DNA of 49,951 bases from JAAOZP01 sp964616835. GTDB lineage: Archaea > Thermoproteota > EX4484-205 > JAAOZP01. This document shows positions 48,576-49,951 of this stretch, piece by piece. Every line of letters starts with the position of its first letter. Within the stretch, counting starts at the first letter, position 1. Location of the stretch: assembly GCA_964616835.1 (NCBI GenBank), contig CAZTSG010000005.1, positions 1 through 49,951 on the forward strand, read 5' to 3'. The position numbers and the translations under genes are program-made. Below the pieces are notes generated by a model, which was not told the origin of the DNA, searched no databases, and saw only the letters and a program-made list of their open reading frames with translations.

Positions 48576-49951
48576 TTGGTCAGGGTCGCAGTAATAGAAA
48601 GAGACTCATGCAAGCCGACTAAATGCGGCAAGCCGTGTAGAAAATACTGTCCTATAGTGAGAACAGGACAGGAGGCGATATACTTCGTCGACGAGAAAGA
48701 GCCTCCTGTGATTAACGAATATCTTTGCAGCGGGTGCTGCATATGCGTCAAGAAATGCCCCTTCAACGCCATATCAATCGTCAACCTTCCCGATGACTTG
48801 GAGGAAAGGGTTTTCCACAGGTATGGAGTCAACGCTTTCAAGCTTTACGGGTTTCCAGCTCTCTCACCGGGCTCCGTTACAGGAATACTTGGTGAAAACG
48901 GCATCGGGAAATCTACGATACTCAAGATAATAGGGGGCTTGATTAAGCCAAACCTAGGCAGGGTCGGGGAGGAGGTCAGCGTAGAGGAGATACTTGCTTC
49001 CCTCAGGGGGAACGTTTCATTCAACCTGATCGAGAAGATTTTCAAGGGAAAGTTGAAATGCATCTATAAGCCGCAATACTTAGATGAAATTCCCAGGAGA
49101 ATCGGAGATAAGAAAGTTAGAGAAGTTCTGGAGAAAATAGATGAGAGGAAGGTTTTCGAAAAGATTGTTAAAAAACTGGATTTGAACAAGGTCTTGGACA
49201 ATAGGGTTAATACTTTGAGCGGCGGCGAATTGCAGAGGCTTGCTATTGCAGCAGCATGCATGAGGAATGGAGATGTGTACTTGTTCGACGAACCGTCAAG
49301 TTTCTTAGACGTTAGGCAGCGTCTTAAAGCAGCCGACCTCATAGTTTCCCTGAAGGAGGAGAATAAGGTTGTAGCTGTCGTGGAGCACGACCTAACTCTG
49401 CTCGACTACTTGGCTGATTACATAGTGGTGATGTACGGACAGCCGTCAGTATACGGCATAGTTTCTCAAGTGCTCTCCGCTAGGGTCGGAATAAACTCTT
49501 ACTTAGAAGGATACATAAGGCAGGAGAACATTCGGTTTAGAAAAGAGAGCATAAGGTTTCATACCCATACGAGGATTGAGGAAGCCCCGCAGATCAAAAT
49601 GTTCGAATGGCCGGCCGTAGAGGTTTCGCTCGGAAGCTTTAGGCTTGTTGCTGAAGGAGGCTCCATAGGCGTCGGCGAAATAATAGGAATAGCCGGCCCC
49701 AACGGGATAGGAAAAACCACAATGCTCAGAGAGCTTTTGAAAAGCTTCATTGGAGACACTTCTATGAACGACGAGGAGATTATTAAGAGAATAGGGTATA
49801 AGCCGCAGTACGTCTCAGGACTGTTCAAGGGGGCTGTGGGCGATATTTTGAGGGAAGCCTACGGCGGAGAGATACCTGAGCTCCTCCAAAGCGAGCTGAT
49901 AAAGCCTCTTAAGCTAGACCGTCTCTCAGACAGGCTTGCTGAAACGCTGAG
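48576..49951 (+). CDS. Ribosome recycling ATPase ABCE1 (partial, runs off window)
   Basis: From TTG 48576 the frame is open to the window edge (458 residues, C-terminus missing). Eight cysteines form two [4Fe-4S] sites: CKPTKCGKPCRKYC and CSGCCICVKKC. NBD1 shows GENGIGKST, LSGGELQR and YLFDEPSSFLD, then VVEHDLTLLDYLAD. NBD2 begins with GPNGIGKTT near residue 380 and stops at LAETL just before its signature motif. ABCE1 splits ribosomes after termination. The last base seen is 49951. Confidence 0.95.
   Translation, partial: MVRVAVIERDSCKPTKCGKPCRKYCPIVRTGQEAIYFVDEKEPPVINEYLCSGCCICVKKCPFNAISIVNLPDDLEERVFHRYGVNAFKLYGFPALSPGSVTGILGENGIGKSTILKIIGGLIKPNLGRVGEEVSVEEILASLRGNVSFNLIEKIFKGKLKCIYKPQYLDEIPRRIGDKKVREVLEKIDERKVFEKIVKKLDLNKVLDNRVNTLSGGELQRLAIAAACMRNGDVYLFDEPSSFLDVRQRLKAADLIVSLKEENKVVAVVEHDLTLLDYLADYIVVMYGQPSVYGIVSQVLSARVGINSYLEGYIRQENIRFRKESIRFHTHTRIEEAPQIKMFEWPAVEVSLGSFRLVAEGGSIGVGEIIGIAGPNGIGKTTMLRELLKSFIGDTSMNDEEIIKRIGYKPQYVSGLFKGAVGDILREAYGGEIPELLQSELIKPLKLDRLSDRLAETL

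Noticed and set aside
1..49951. CRISPR arrays, insertion sequences, integrase or attachment sites
   Set aside because: No regular repeats, transposase-like genes or tRNA-end duplications were found.

Overview
This window looks like a chromosomal segment of a thermophilic archaeon, most likely a Thermoproteota (crenarchaeal/TACK) member. The evidence is archaeal EF-2, two thermosome-family genes, RadA, a TFB paralogue, an SmAP3-type Lsm protein, RNase P subunit Rpp21, L40e, S17e, KEOPS Cgi121, ABCE1, TATA-box promoters with little or no 5' leader, and tRNA genes with small introns, two of them at unusual positions. No rRNA operon, CRISPR array or insertion sequence is visible. A 100-N assembly gap lies at 9971-10070.

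Layout. 1-5.4 kb: tRNA-His, an intron-bearing tRNA-Ala, a radical SAM protein, a secreted beta-propeller protein, two overlapping small membrane ORFs and a frameshifted DUF1028 gene. 5.5-9.8 kb: EF-2 with altered domain IV tips, a small zinc protein and a canonical thermosome subunit. 10-12.2 kb: an intron-bearing tRNA-Gly(CCC), a 74-nt hairpin RNA candidate, and an ABC operon whose ATPase has lost its catalytic motifs. 12.2-18.2 kb: the ilvBNCD operon plus an MBL-fold protein, led by a structured 5' element. 18.2-22.5 kb: an orphan DNA methylase, argH, a PRC-barrel protein and a KaiC-like ATPase. 22.6-26.0 kb: leuA-leuC-leuD, with a 5' element, TATA box and spacing like those of ilv. The two pathways therefore appear to be co-regulated by one RNA family.

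27.8-35.7 kb is the most distinctive region. A minus-strand operon encodes a coiled-coil microprotein, a secretion/pilus ATPase (GspE/VirB11 type), two half-size TadC/T2SF membrane proteins, a mini type IV pilin with a class III signal peptide, and a membrane-anchored HerA/VirB4-like ATPase. Divergent from it are five small membrane-anchored, pilin-like proteins, the last overlapping a convergent TFB paralogue. I read this as a hybrid between a type IV pilus and a CedB-like DNA-transfer machine. That function is inference.

35.8-50 kb is mostly information processing: Lsm, PAC2, beta-CASP nuclease, tRNA-Val with a T-loop intron, L40e, a NusA-like protein, AspRS, RadA, a Trm9-like methyltransferase, tRNA-Glu, an MFS transporter, a chaperonin paralogue lacking both catalytic aspartates, S17e, a C/D box sRNA whose guide matches the archaeal 16S rRNA, a phosphoribosyltransferase, Cgi121, an ABC ATPase, a 32-residue Glu/Trp microprotein, and ABCE1 running off the right edge.
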